From NCBI GenBank assembly GCA_029266495.1, contig JAQSWS010000001.1:1-64000 (forward strand): 64,000 bases of DNA, given 5' to 3'. The stretch is from Rariglobus sp. Its GTDB lineage: Bacteria; Verrucomicrobiota; Verrucomicrobiia; Opitutales; Opitutaceae. Both the position numbers and the translations under genes were made by a program. A model generated the notes under the pieces. The model was not told the origin of the DNA. It saw only the letters and a program-made list of their open reading frames with translations, and ran no database searches. Below, piece by piece: positions 7,211-15,504 of this stretch (its first letter is position 1; each line of letters starts with the position of its first letter).

Positions 7211-9214
7211 ATGACCCCTACCCCCAAAACGCCCCATCAGGAAGAGCCGCGCTCTTCTTTTTCATACATCGATCAAACGCCGGCCAGCGAACGATCCTGT
7301 CGATCTGGCAGGAAATCGATTGCCGGGTTCGGCCTCTCGCTGCTGGCCCTCTCCGCCATCCCCGTCGGAGCCGTCCCGGCGTTTCCTGGAGCTGAAGGCT
7401 ATGGCGCGGCCACGCGCGGTGCCTACACGAGTCCCTCGCCGGTGGTTAAGTTTGTAGATAACCTGAACGATTCCGGTGCCGGCAGCTTTCGCGATGCTTT
7501 GGCCAACGATTACGGCAAGGCGCGCGTGATCATTTTCCGCGTCGGCGGAACGATCAATCTCACCAGTGACCTGTGGGTGCGTCCGACCGGCTCGGCGAAA
7601 ACCGGACGAGTCACCATCGCCGGACAAACGGCACCGGGAGGCGGCATTTGCCTCAAGGGAGCAGGTCTTCGCGTGATGGCGGACGACGTGATCGTTCGGG
7701 GGTTGCGGATTCGACCCGGAGACGGCGCCACCGGAGCGCCCAAGGACAATCGGGACTGTATCAGTATAGAAAAAGACGGCAGCAACCTCTCCCCCAAGCG
7801 AATCATCGTCGATCATTGTTCGCTGAGCTGGAGTGTGGACGAGACATTCACCACGTGGGGACACGACACCACGGGAAAGGCCCCTTCGGACATTACCCTT
7901 CAATGGTGTATCCTCTCCGAGGCGCTGCGCATCGCCGGGCATTCCAAAGGAAGCCACAGCATGTCCACCCTCATCGGCTACGGCACCAAGAATGTGTCTA
8001 TTCATCACAACGTGTATGCGCAAAACGTCTGGCGGAATCCCTTGCTCCAGGAAGATACGACGAGCGAAGTCGTCAATAATGTCATCCGGCACGGCAGCTA
8101 CCCCACGTGCATGTGGGACTATAACTCGGCGAGCACCCTGGTCTCCAAAGCGCATGTGCTCCGAAACTATTACAACAAGGGAACGCTTGGCCTGAAGCAC
8201 ATGGACTTGGGCGTTCCGACCAATACCTATCAACCACCGCTGGGAAGCCTCTATTATTGCCAAGGGAACATCGGCGGGCTCCGCACCAGCGATACGATGG
8301 ATGAATGGACGGGGGTTCAGGGGCGATCCGGGGTTAACATCTCGCAATACCGGTCCAATAGCCCGGTTCTTACCACACTGCCGGCCTACCCCATCACGAT
8401 GGATGCAACGGCGCAGGCCTGCTTTGACCCCGTGATGGAAGGAGCTGGCGCCACGGTGCCCGCCAGGGATGCCGTCGATACGAGAGTCATGCAGGATATT
8501 CTTAACGACCCGATGACGGGAGCCCCGATCGATTCGCCGAATGCCGTCGGAGGCTGGCCCACTTTGGCTGCCGGGACTTCACCGCTCGACACGGATCAAG
8601 ACGGCATGCCGGACACTTGGGAGACCTCCCATGGAACAGATCCCTTGGTGTTTGATCCTCATGGGGACGTTGATGGAAACGGTTACGCGAATCTCGAGGA
8701 CTATATCAACAGCTTCTACCCCACGGTCGCATACAGTATTCCGGAGGCCGATACCTTTGCGTATGATGGCGCTCCGACGACGAACTATGGGACCTCCGCT
8801 GGGTTAACCGTGAAAAACGCGAGCGGCACCATCTATACTCGCGTTTCCTATCTCCGTTTCCCCGTTTCGGACACGGCCAATAACGTGACCCTCAACCTCA
8901 CGGTGACGAGTATCGGCAGCGAAGGATCGGGTGCGCGGACGGTTGAGATCCGCCAGTTGAGCGACGACTCGTGGAGTGAGACTGCCGTGAATTGGAACAA
9001 CAAACCCGCGACGACCGGCACGCTCATTGGATCCATCGATGCCGGAACGGTCGGGCAGACTTACAGCATCGATGTTACTACTTATGTGAACCAACAGGCT
9101 GCACTGGATGGCAAAGTCTCATTCGTATTGATCCAGCCCTACAACATAAACCGCGTGGTGAACTTTGGCAGCCGTGAAAACGGCGCGAATTTCCCATTCC
9201 TTGAGTCTCAGTGA
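7211..9214 (+). CDS. Pectate lyase (PL1-like) with Ca-binding linker and C-terminal CBM96/DNRLRE-like module
   Basis: 667-residue secreted enzyme. An extended basic n-region is followed by a hydrophobic export segment (about 37-56). The PL1 beta-helix domain covers about 57-440, with RDCISIE (181-187), SLSWSVDETF (204-213) and VWRNPLLQ (273-280). A Ca-binding thrombospondin-type-3/dockerin-like linker, DTDQDGMPDTWE and DVDGNGYANLEDY, lies around 459-500. The C-terminal ~150 residues form a DNRLRE/CBM96-like beta-sandwich (DTFAYDG, YLRFPV, SWSETAVNWNNKP). The start ATG at 7211 has AAGAAAGA upstream. It has the same fold as the lyase at 4641 but added binding modules. Its stop overlaps the GTG of the following giant pilin-like gene, suggesting coupling. 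Confidence 0.85.
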   Translation: MTPTPKTPHQEEPRSSFSYIDQTPASERSCRSGRKSIAGFGLSLLALSAIPVGAVPAFPGAEGYGAATRGAYTSPSPVVKFVDNLNDSGAGSFRDALANDYGKARVIIFRVGGTINLTSDLWVRPTGSAKTGRVTIAGQTAPGGGICLKGAGLRVMADDVIVRGLRIRPGDGATGAPKDNRDCISIEKDGSNLSPKRIIVDHCSLSWSVDETFTTWGHDTTGKAPSDITLQWCILSEALRIAGHSKGSHSMSTLIGYGTKNVSIHHNVYAQNVWRNPLLQEDTTSEVVNNVIRHGSYPTCMWDYNSASTLVSKAHVLRNYYNKGTLGLKHMDLGVPTNTYQPPLGSLYYCQGNIGGLRTSDTMDEWTGVQGRSGVNISQYRSNSPVLTTLPAYPITMDATAQACFDPVMEGAGATVPARDAVDTRVMQDILNDPMTGAPIDSPNAVGGWPTLAAGTSPLDTDQDGMPDTWETSHGTDPLVFDPHGDVDGNGYANLEDYINSFYPTVAYSIPEADTFAYDGAPTTNYGTSAGLTVKNASGTIYTRVSYLRFPVSDTANNVTLNLTVTSIGSEGSGARTVEIRQLSDDSWSETAVNWNNKPATTGTLIGSIDAGTVGQTYSIDVTTYVNQQAALDGKVSFVLIQPYNINRVVNFGSRENGANFPFLESQ

Positions 9215-12200
9215 TTGTGGAATCCGCCGGAAGAGAGAGCCGTTTCCCCGTGCCGTGTAGGGCTGCCGCTAGCGGCAGCCCTCCGCCATTGGGCATTCCG
9301 CGCAGCCGGCGGCGCGGCGGCTTCGCCTTGCTCATCACGATCACGCTGCTCGCGTTCCTCGTCCTCCTGCTCGTTTCGCTCGCCAGCCTCACCCGCGTCG
9401 AAACTCAGGTCGGCGCCAATAATCAGCAGCTCGCTCAAGCACGCCAAAACGCCCTCATGGCGCTGAACATCGCCCTCGGTCAGCTCCAGAAACACACCGG
9501 TCCCGACCAACGTGTCACCGCCACCGCCGACCTCCAGCCGGTCGCGACCAGCGCCGCCCCTTCGCCTTATCCGACCACGGATCCTGCTTCCGGAGTAAAC
9601 CTCGGCGGTGCGACCACGACCGTGTTGAACAGCATCGATCAATTCTGGCGCGGCAGTCGCAACCGGCGCTGGACCGGGGCTTGGAAAAACACCAACACCA
9701 GTGCTTACGATGCCGACATCCCGGCGGCCTTCAATCCGGTGCCCGGACTGCAGACTTGGCTGGTCAGCGGCAATGAAACCATTCCCAACAACTACCGGCC
9801 CACCGATGTCGTCACCGGACTCACCGCCGCCAGCACACCGCTCGACGATATTAAGGACGCCCTCAACCGCTCCCATCGACTCCTCGTAAAAGTTAGCGCG
9901 GGGGTGACGGATGCAGCCTCCCTCGATCGGGCGATCACCGCCCCCCAGGTTCCGATATCATCCACCGGTGTCCCCGGCACCAATGGAGCTCCCACTCCCG
10001 TGGGTAATTACGCGTGGTGGATCGGCGACGAAGGCGTGAAGGCACGGGCCAACCTCGTCGATCCCTACGCCGCCACCTCCACCGCGGTGGCCAACCGCGT
10101 TCGCCTCCAGTCCGCCCAACGCCCCACCATCGAGGCCATGACCACCGACGGCATCGACGGACTCGCCACCACTTATCCCGCCAATGATGCCGATCTGCTC
10201 AAGGTCTTCGCGCTCGACCAACTCAACTACCTCAGCGCCGCCGCCACGTTCCCGGACGAACTCAAGGATCGCTTCCACGCTCTCTCGTTCTCCTCCCGCG
10301 GCGTCCTCGCCGACACCCGCCACGGAGGCCTCAAGCATGACCTTTCCTACCTGCTGACGCGCCCCGATTCAGCCGCCTTGCACACCGCGTTTGCCTCCAC
10401 GCTTCCCGGGTTCGCCCCCAACACCACCGCTCCCAACGACTACAACCGCCTGCTCTCCACGTCTGCCACTCCTTACGCCACGCAACCGCCGCTCCTGCTC
10501 CGTTCCAACGGCGCATTTGCCTACAAGAGCATCTACTCGGGAATGGACATGTTCTCCTACAGTGCCACCTGGGAACAGCTCTGGTCCTACCATAACTTGG
10601 GAAACGGCACCTCGGGGACGCCCGCCGGCGTGTTCACGGGGAGCGGAGATGATGTCCGTCCGCGCCTCCATACCGCGAAGCAACACGGCATCGCCCCCCT
10701 CCTCATCCAGGTCAAACTCTTCTACAAGCTGCGACTGTCCGGCACCGCCCCTCCCGTCCTCGATGCCGGCGTTGATCGCACCAGCGACATCTGGATGGAC
10801 ATCATCCCCGTGGTCGTGCTCGCCAACCCCTACAACGTGCCTCTCGAGGCCCAGGACTACATTCTCCGTTCCGCCGCCCTCAACGGCCGCATACGTCTCT
10901 ACCACGGCCTTACCTCCGCGCAGGTCGCCGATGAGGGCACCCTGACTCTTTCGCCCTCGTCGCCCTCGGTCAACGAACGCGCCATGTCCAATAACGGACT
11001 GGGCTCGATAAAGATTACCCTCAAGGCCCCCCGCATGGAAGCCGGCCGTGCCTATGTTTTCACGCTCGAAAACAGCCTGACGACCATCCCCAACACCGCG
11101 GCCGGCCAATTGGCGCTCTCGGTCGCCATGATCAACGATTTCAATCCGACCAACGCTCTCACCTATAATACCCTCAGGAAAATTGCCCCGTCGCCCGCCA
11201 CCCACGCGGCTCTCACCACCGACGAGGGCATCATCGGCTTCAGACTCCATTCGGCTGACTACACCGCTGCCCTCGGTGACCAGACGCTGATTCGCTGCGC
11301 CCTTCCTCACTCGTATGCGGCCGACAAGGTCAAAAACACCATCCTCGTTTACCCGCTCTCCCAAGGCCTCCGTCACGGGGGAGGGATGAACATGTTCATT
11401 CATGATGCCAGCAACGTCGCCAAGTCCCAGCAAACCACCTTCTCCCAAGTCAACTATCGGGGCCTCATCGTAGCCAACGCCAACGGCACCGAGATCCTCA
11501 GCGACAACACCGGCAATCCCAACGGCACCGATCAAACCGGCACCACCCTTTCCTGGGCCCGCACCCGCGTGAAAAGCGGCGCCGCCAGCCTGCCTGGCAA
11601 CGATACACCCAGCGACTTCATCCAATCCCATCTCCTCTGGCGCGACCCGGCCAATCCCACCGAAGTCCGCTGGGGTATCTACAATACCGGTGAAGCCTAC
11701 GACGGCACCGTCGTTCCCTCCTCCCTCTCAGGCGACACCGGCCTGGTCAACATCCTCTACGACGTCCCCCGCGCCGTCCATCCGCCTTCATCCCTCGCTC
11801 AACTCCGCCACTTCAACATCGCCGGCCATATCTCCCGCACCGACTGGCAGGACCCCCACTTGCGCGACGAATTTGCCACCGCCAACCACTCCTTCCAGCC
11901 CAACCACCCCATCGGCAACTCCTATCCGAATCCCTTCATCATCCGCCAAAAAGTCATCGATGGCGACCTCGGCATGGGCTTTCAGTATGACGGCTCCTAC
12001 CTTCTCAACGACGCGCTTCAGGACCGTTTCTTCTTCTCCACGTTTCCCGCCGCCGGCGCTTTCGACTTCGCCACCGGCAAGCTCATCAACAATCGCAACC
12101 AGCCTTTCCGTCCTCAAACCAGCGTTGCCTGGGACAATCCTGCCAACTTCCGGACCGACAGTCTCTCCGCCGCAAAAAACCTCCTGGTCGACGGAGCCTT

Positions 12201-13002
12201 TAACATCAACTCCACCTCGGTCGACGCGTGGAAAGCCCTCCTCTCCGGCCTGAAAGACGTGCCCGTCGGCGGCGAAACCGCCTCCGCCAATCTCTCCGCT
12301 CCCTTCGCCCGCACCCTTTTCCAGACCGGCTCCGCCGCCAACTCCCGCGACGGCAACACCGTCAACGCCTGGACCGGCACCATCAACCTCACCCCCGCCG
12401 AGATCGACTCACTCGCCCGCGAAATCGTCCTCCAGATCCGCCGCCGCGGCCCCTTCCTCTCACTGGCTGATTTCACCAATCGCCGCCTCATCGCCGCCGC
12501 CTCCGACACCGTCTTCGGCTTGGGTCTGAGCGGCGCCCTTCAATCCGCCATCGATCGCATTTTCAACCAGACCACTGACGTTCAGCCCGCCAGCCTGCGC
12601 ACCAAAAGTAATTCCCGCTCCGGCAATCCGTCTGCCACCCCGGTGATCGACCCCAACAAGCGCCTCGCCGAAGACGCCTTTATCATGCCCACCGGCATCA
12701 GTGGTTTCTCCGGCTACATCCTGCAGTCCGACCTTCTCTCAGCGCTCGGCCCCGTTCTCTCGGCCCGCTCGGACACATTCACCATCCGCACCTACGGCGA
12801 CACCGTGAACCCCGCCACCGGCGCCGTCCAGGCGCGGGCGTGGTGCGAAGCGGTCGTGCAACGCACCCCCGATTACGTCGTCCCCAAAGCGGGCGCCGTC
12901 GGCAACGCCCCCGATGAAGCCGCCACCGATCCGACCAATCTCGAATTTGGCCGGCGCTATCAGGTCGTCAGCTTCCGCTGGCTCAGCCCCGAAGACATCT
13001 AA
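9211..13002 (+). CDS. Giant type IV pilin-like protein (GspK/PilX-like N-terminus), cassette copy 1
   Basis: About 1263 residues if begun at the GTG overlapping the upstream stop (GTGA). The true start may be as late as TTG 9289. A basic stretch is followed by GGFALLITITLLAFLVLLL, a single transmembrane helix preceded by Gly-Gly-Phe as in prepilins but lacking Glu at +5, as in GspK/PilX minor pilins. The ~1200-residue exported part has no recognised enzyme motif. A paralogue at 45687-49280 shares NYAWWIGDEGVKA, VDGAFNINSTSVDAW, ILQSDLLS, the segment ARAWCEAVVQRTPDY and the C-terminus FRWLSPEDI. It resembles the 'Verru_Chthon cassette protein A' type, from memory. The function is unknown. It is followed by a small secreted partner, and a polysaccharide lyase precedes it. 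Confidence 0.75.
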   Translation: MIVESAGRESRFPVPCRAAASGSPPPLGIPRSRRRGGFALLITITLLAFLVLLLVSLASLTRVETQVGANNQQLAQARQNALMALNIALGQLQKHTGPDQRVTATADLQPVATSAAPSPYPTTDPASGVNLGGATTTVLNSIDQFWRGSRNRRWTGAWKNTNTSAYDADIPAAFNPVPGLQTWLVSGNETIPNNYRPTDVVTGLTAASTPLDDIKDALNRSHRLLVKVSAGVTDAASLDRAITAPQVPISSTGVPGTNGAPTPVGNYAWWIGDEGVKARANLVDPYAATSTAVANRVRLQSAQRPTIEAMTTDGIDGLATTYPANDADLLKVFALDQLNYLSAAATFPDELKDRFHALSFSSRGVLADTRHGGLKHDLSYLLTRPDSAALHTAFASTLPGFAPNTTAPNDYNRLLSTSATPYATQPPLLLRSNGAFAYKSIYSGMDMFSYSATWEQLWSYHNLGNGTSGTPAGVFTGSGDDVRPRLHTAKQHGIAPLLIQVKLFYKLRLSGTAPPVLDAGVDRTSDIWMDIIPVVVLANPYNVPLEAQDYILRSAALNGRIRLYHGLTSAQVADEGTLTLSPSSPSVNERAMSNNGLGSIKITLKAPRMEAGRAYVFTLENSLTTIPNTAAGQLALSVAMINDFNPTNALTYNTLRKIAPSPATHAALTTDEGIIGFRLHSADYTAALGDQTLIRCALPHSYAADKVKNTILVYPLSQGLRHGGGMNMFIHDASNVAKSQQTTFSQVNYRGLIVANANGTEILSDNTGNPNGTDQTGTTLSWARTRVKSGAASLPGNDTPSDFIQSHLLWRDPANPTEVRWGIYNTGEAYDGTVVPSSLSGDTGLVNILYDVPRAVHPPSSLAQLRHFNIAGHISRTDWQDPHLRDEFATANHSFQPNHPIGNSYPNPFIIRQKVIDGDLGMGFQYDGSYLLNDALQDRFFFSTFPAAGAFDFATGKLINNRNQPFRPQTSVAWDNPANFRTDSLSAAKNLLVDGAFNINSTSVDAWKALLSGLKDVPVGGETASANLSAPFARTLFQTGSAANSRDGNTVNAWTGTINLTPAEIDSLAREIVLQIRRRGPFLSLADFTNRRLIAAASDTVFGLGLSGALQSAIDRIFNQTTDVQPASLRTKSNSRSGNPSATPVIDPNKRLAEDAFIMPTGISGFSGYILQSDLLSALGPVLSARSDTFTIRTYGDTVNPATGAVQARAWCEAVVQRTPDYVVPKAGAVGNAPDEAATDPTNLEFGRRYQVVSFRWLSPEDI
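9259..9282. repeat. Perfect 24-base palindrome at the start of the giant pilin-like gene
   Basis: The sequence from 9259 to 9282 reads AGGGCTGCCGCT followed by its exact reverse complement AGCGGCAGCCCT. Its place between the lyase stop and the conserved GGFALL segment suggests an intercistronic hairpin. That would mean the gene starts after it rather than at GTG 9211. Confidence 0.6.
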
Positions 13003-13017
13003 TCACCGCCGTTCCCC

Positions 13018-13785
13018 ATGCGCATTCCCTTCACGTTCCGTCATTGGGCCTTGGTCATTGGACATTGGTCGTTCGCCCTATGCGTCTTCGCACAAACCCC
13101 CGCCGACGAACCCAAGCCCGCGAAACTCCGCTTCCTCTTCCTCAACGAAACCCCCGGCTCCTACTCGCTGAAGATAGGCGCGGACTACCGCCCGATCAGC
13201 TCCGCCCCTTACGCGATCAGCCCCCCGGTTACCCTGCAGCCCAAAGGTCGTCTGGAGATATTTCAAATCGCTCCCTTGCCGGATCCCGTCACCGGAAAAA
13301 AGGAATGGATCAAGGTCGCCAACATTACCCCGCCCGCCGGCATCGTATCCGCGCTGGTCGTGGTTTCACCGATCCCTCCCGCACCCAACTCCACGGACGC
13401 GCCCACCTGTGACGTCACTTTTTTCGACACCGATGCCCGTGCGTTCCCCGCGGGCGGCATCCGCGTGATCAACCTCGGACGCGCCCAATTGGGCGCGCAG
13501 TTCGACAAGGCGCCCCCTCTCGTGCTCCAGCCCGGCGAAACCCGAATCGTGAGTCCCACGCCCGACGCCAAAAATCGCACTGTCGCCAGAATCGCCGTCC
13601 ATGAAGGCGAAAACTGGCGGCTGCTCTCGAATAAAATCGTCCTGCTCCGGCCCGACCAGCGCATGACCGGCGTGTTCGTTTATTCGCCGAGCGGACTTCT
13701 CCACACCTACACCAAGGAGGAACTCGCCGAGTTCGGAAAACCCGTCCCCGGTCACTTTTGGCTTACCTACACCGACACGCCCTGA
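13018..13785 (+). CDS. Small secreted partner of the giant pilin-like protein, cassette copy 1
   Basis: 255-residue exported protein of unknown function. The signal peptide (residues 1-26, ending ALCVFAQ) is encoded partly by a CATTGG-type repeat. The mature part is beta-rich, with AFPAGGIRVINLG near 142-154, then LQPGETRIVSP and a Trp-Arg-Leu-Leu segment. The gene at 49277 encodes the same pattern (VFPGQSVRFLNYSS, VPGGDRVVPA, WKKLRSTG), and both follow the giant pilin-like gene directly (16 bases here, 4-base overlap there). This fixed pairing suggests that the two proteins act together. It starts at the ATG at 13018, and the MFS gene follows after 33 bases. Confidence 0.7.
   Translation: MRIPFTFRHWALVIGHWSFALCVFAQTPADEPKPAKLRFLFLNETPGSYSLKIGADYRPISSAPYAISPPVTLQPKGRLEIFQIAPLPDPVTGKKEWIKVANITPPAGIVSALVVVSPIPPAPNSTDAPTCDVTFFDTDARAFPAGGIRVINLGRAQLGAQFDKAPPLVLQPGETRIVSPTPDAKNRTVARIAVHEGENWRLLSNKIVLLRPDQRMTGVFVYSPSGLLHTYTKEELAEFGKPVPGHFWLTYTDTP
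13041..13070 (+). repeat. CATTGG-type repeat inside a signal-peptide coding region
   Basis: Three near-copies of the unit CATTGG(G/A/T) occur within 13041-13070 and are translated as the signal-peptide core HWALVIGHWSF. Similar HWSxVIGHWS leaders are known from other verrucomicrobial and planctomycetal proteins, which fits a repeat that has been taken over as coding sequence. Confidence 0.45.
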
Positions 13786-13818
13786 GCGTCGCGCGCCGTT
13801 CTTTTTTAACTTCCTGCC

Positions 13819-15315
13819 ATGAACATTCCTACTCCCCTCAACGAGCCGGCCGAACCGGCCCGGCAGGAGCCCCCACCGGCGCACAAGACATGGAAGGTGG
13901 GCACGCTCGCCTACACGACGGGCGGGGTCGTCGCCTTGTTCGCTCTGTTGCTGTGGGGGGACTTCGCCTGGTCGATGCGCGACCGCTCGGTCATGCCGAT
14001 GGCGCAGTGGTATCTCAAAAACCTGGGGGTCTCCAATGTCCTCTACGCGCTGCTCATCAGCTCGTTTCCCGTGGCGCTCGGCGTGCTGCTCGGACCGGTC
14101 ATCAGCGTAAAGTCCGACCGGCACCGCGGAAAATGGGGACGGCGCATTCCGTTCCTGCTGGTCACAACGCCGATCGCGGCGTTCGCGATGATCGGGCTGG
14201 GAGTCACGCCCATCATCGCGAAATGGGCGCACGGGGCCTTCGGTCCCGCGCATGCGTTCGGTGCGTGGTTGCACGGAGCGCTCGACGACTATCGGGCGGG
14301 GGCGTGGCTCCTCGTGAAATTGCAGGATGAGGTGATCGTGTCCGTATTGTGCTTCGGTGTGTTTTGGGCGCTGTTCGAGATCGCCACCATCGTGAGCCAG
14401 TCGGTCTTCGGCGGACTCATCAACGATGTGGTGCCAAAGCCGTTGCTCGGCCGGTTCTACGGACTGTTCCGCGCGGTGAGTCTGATCGACGGAATGATTT
14501 TCAACTACTGGATCATGGGGAAGGTGCCCGCCCATTTCACATTGATCCTGTGTTCCGTCGGCGTGTTCTACGGCGTGGCCTTCCTGTGGGTGTGCTTGAA
14601 GGTCAAGGAGGGCGACTACCCGCCGCCACCCGAGCCGGCTGGCGCGACCGGCACGGGCCGTCGGGCCGGCTGGGCGGGCGGCCTGTTTGGAGAGACGAAG
14701 CGTTACTGCAAGGAGTGCTTCACCAATCCCTACTACCTGTCGGTGTTCGTCCTGCTCAAGCTGGCGGCGCTGTCGTTCGGGCCGATCAACACGTTTGCCA
14801 TCCCGTATGCGCGCAGCCTCGGAATCGACATGGAGGTTTACGGAAAATACCTCGCGCTCACTTATCTGATTTCGTTGAGCCTGTCGTTTTTCATTGGCTG
14901 GCTGGCCGACGTCGCGCACCCGCTGCGGCTGGCGATGATCGCGCTCGCGGGCTACGTCCTGGTGACCGCGTGGGGCAGCGTCTATGCGACCACCCCCAAC
15001 GGCTTTCTGATCGCCTGGGTGGCGCATGGCGTTTTGTCGGGCACCTACATGACGAGCGCGGCCTCGCTGGGGCAGCGCTTGTTCCCGCATTCGCGTTTCG
15101 CGCAATTCGCATCGGCAGCGACGGTTTTCGTGGCCTTTGCCAACATGGTCATGGCGCCGCTGATGGGGCTCTTCATCGACCAATCGGGCGGGATCTTCCG
15201 ACACACGTTCACCGTTGCCTGCGGTCTTGCCATGCTGGCGCTGATCGCGGGCTTCTACGTCCACGCGAAGTTCATGAAACTCGGCGGACCCCGCGGCTAT
15301 GTTGCGCCGGAATGA
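13819..15315 (+). CDS. MFS transporter (MFS-1)
   Basis: 498-residue polytopic protein with about 12 predicted membrane segments. The loop after the second helix has the MFS motif-A-like sequence KSDRHRGKWGRRIPF (about 95-109). The segment NDVVPKPLLGRFYGLFRAVSLIDG lies in the middle (in parts: NDVVP, LLGRFYGLFR). The long cytoplasmic loop is Pro- and Gly-rich. It probably imports sugars or oligouronates by proton or sodium symport. It is closely related to the transporter at 29525, with the same motifs and the same KFMKLGGP C-terminus. As the last gene of the pilin/lyase run, it would carry the breakdown products into the cell. The start is the ATG at 13819. Confidence 0.85.
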   Translation: MNIPTPLNEPAEPARQEPPPAHKTWKVGTLAYTTGGVVALFALLLWGDFAWSMRDRSVMPMAQWYLKNLGVSNVLYALLISSFPVALGVLLGPVISVKSDRHRGKWGRRIPFLLVTTPIAAFAMIGLGVTPIIAKWAHGAFGPAHAFGAWLHGALDDYRAGAWLLVKLQDEVIVSVLCFGVFWALFEIATIVSQSVFGGLINDVVPKPLLGRFYGLFRAVSLIDGMIFNYWIMGKVPAHFTLILCSVGVFYGVAFLWVCLKVKEGDYPPPPEPAGATGTGRRAGWAGGLFGETKRYCKECFTNPYYLSVFVLLKLAALSFGPINTFAIPYARSLGIDMEVYGKYLALTYLISLSLSFFIGWLADVAHPLRLAMIALAGYVLVTAWGSVYATTPNGFLIAWVAHGVLSGTYMTSAASLGQRLFPHSRFAQFASAATVFVAFANMVMAPLMGLFIDQSGGIFRHTFTVACGLAMLALIAGFYVHAKFMKLGGPRGYVAPE

Positions 15316-15386
15316 GAGCGCGGTCTTTTTTTCGAAAACCCATTTAGCGCATTTAAAATAATGTCATGGCTGCTTCCTCCTTCCGT

Positions 15387-15463
15387 GTAGCCACGCCCGT
15401 GCCGGGCGTGTTCCGTGGTTCCGTCCTGATTTCGATCCGCACGCCCGACACGGGCGTGGCTAC
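15387..15463. repeat. Inverted repeat (REP/MITE-like or terminator hairpin)
   Basis: The left arm 15387-15410 (GTAGCCACGCCCGTGCCGGG...) and the right arm 15440-15463 are reverse complements over 24 bases with one mismatch, around a 29-base spacer. The arms themselves contain smaller GC palindromes. It fills much of the gap after the MFS gene. A related 'GGGCGTGG...CCACGCCC' hairpin occurs at 32835-32858. Confidence 0.65.
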
Positions 15464-15504
15464 AACGTTAGACGCCCGCATAAATCCATAGACGGATCTT
15501 CGCC

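Noticed and set aside
13366-15264. A 632-codon minus-strand frame opposite MFS-1
   Set aside because: It is a high-GC shadow frame. Its composition (Arg, His, Gln, Asp) is unlike a folded protein, and the plus strand encodes a well-supported transporter.
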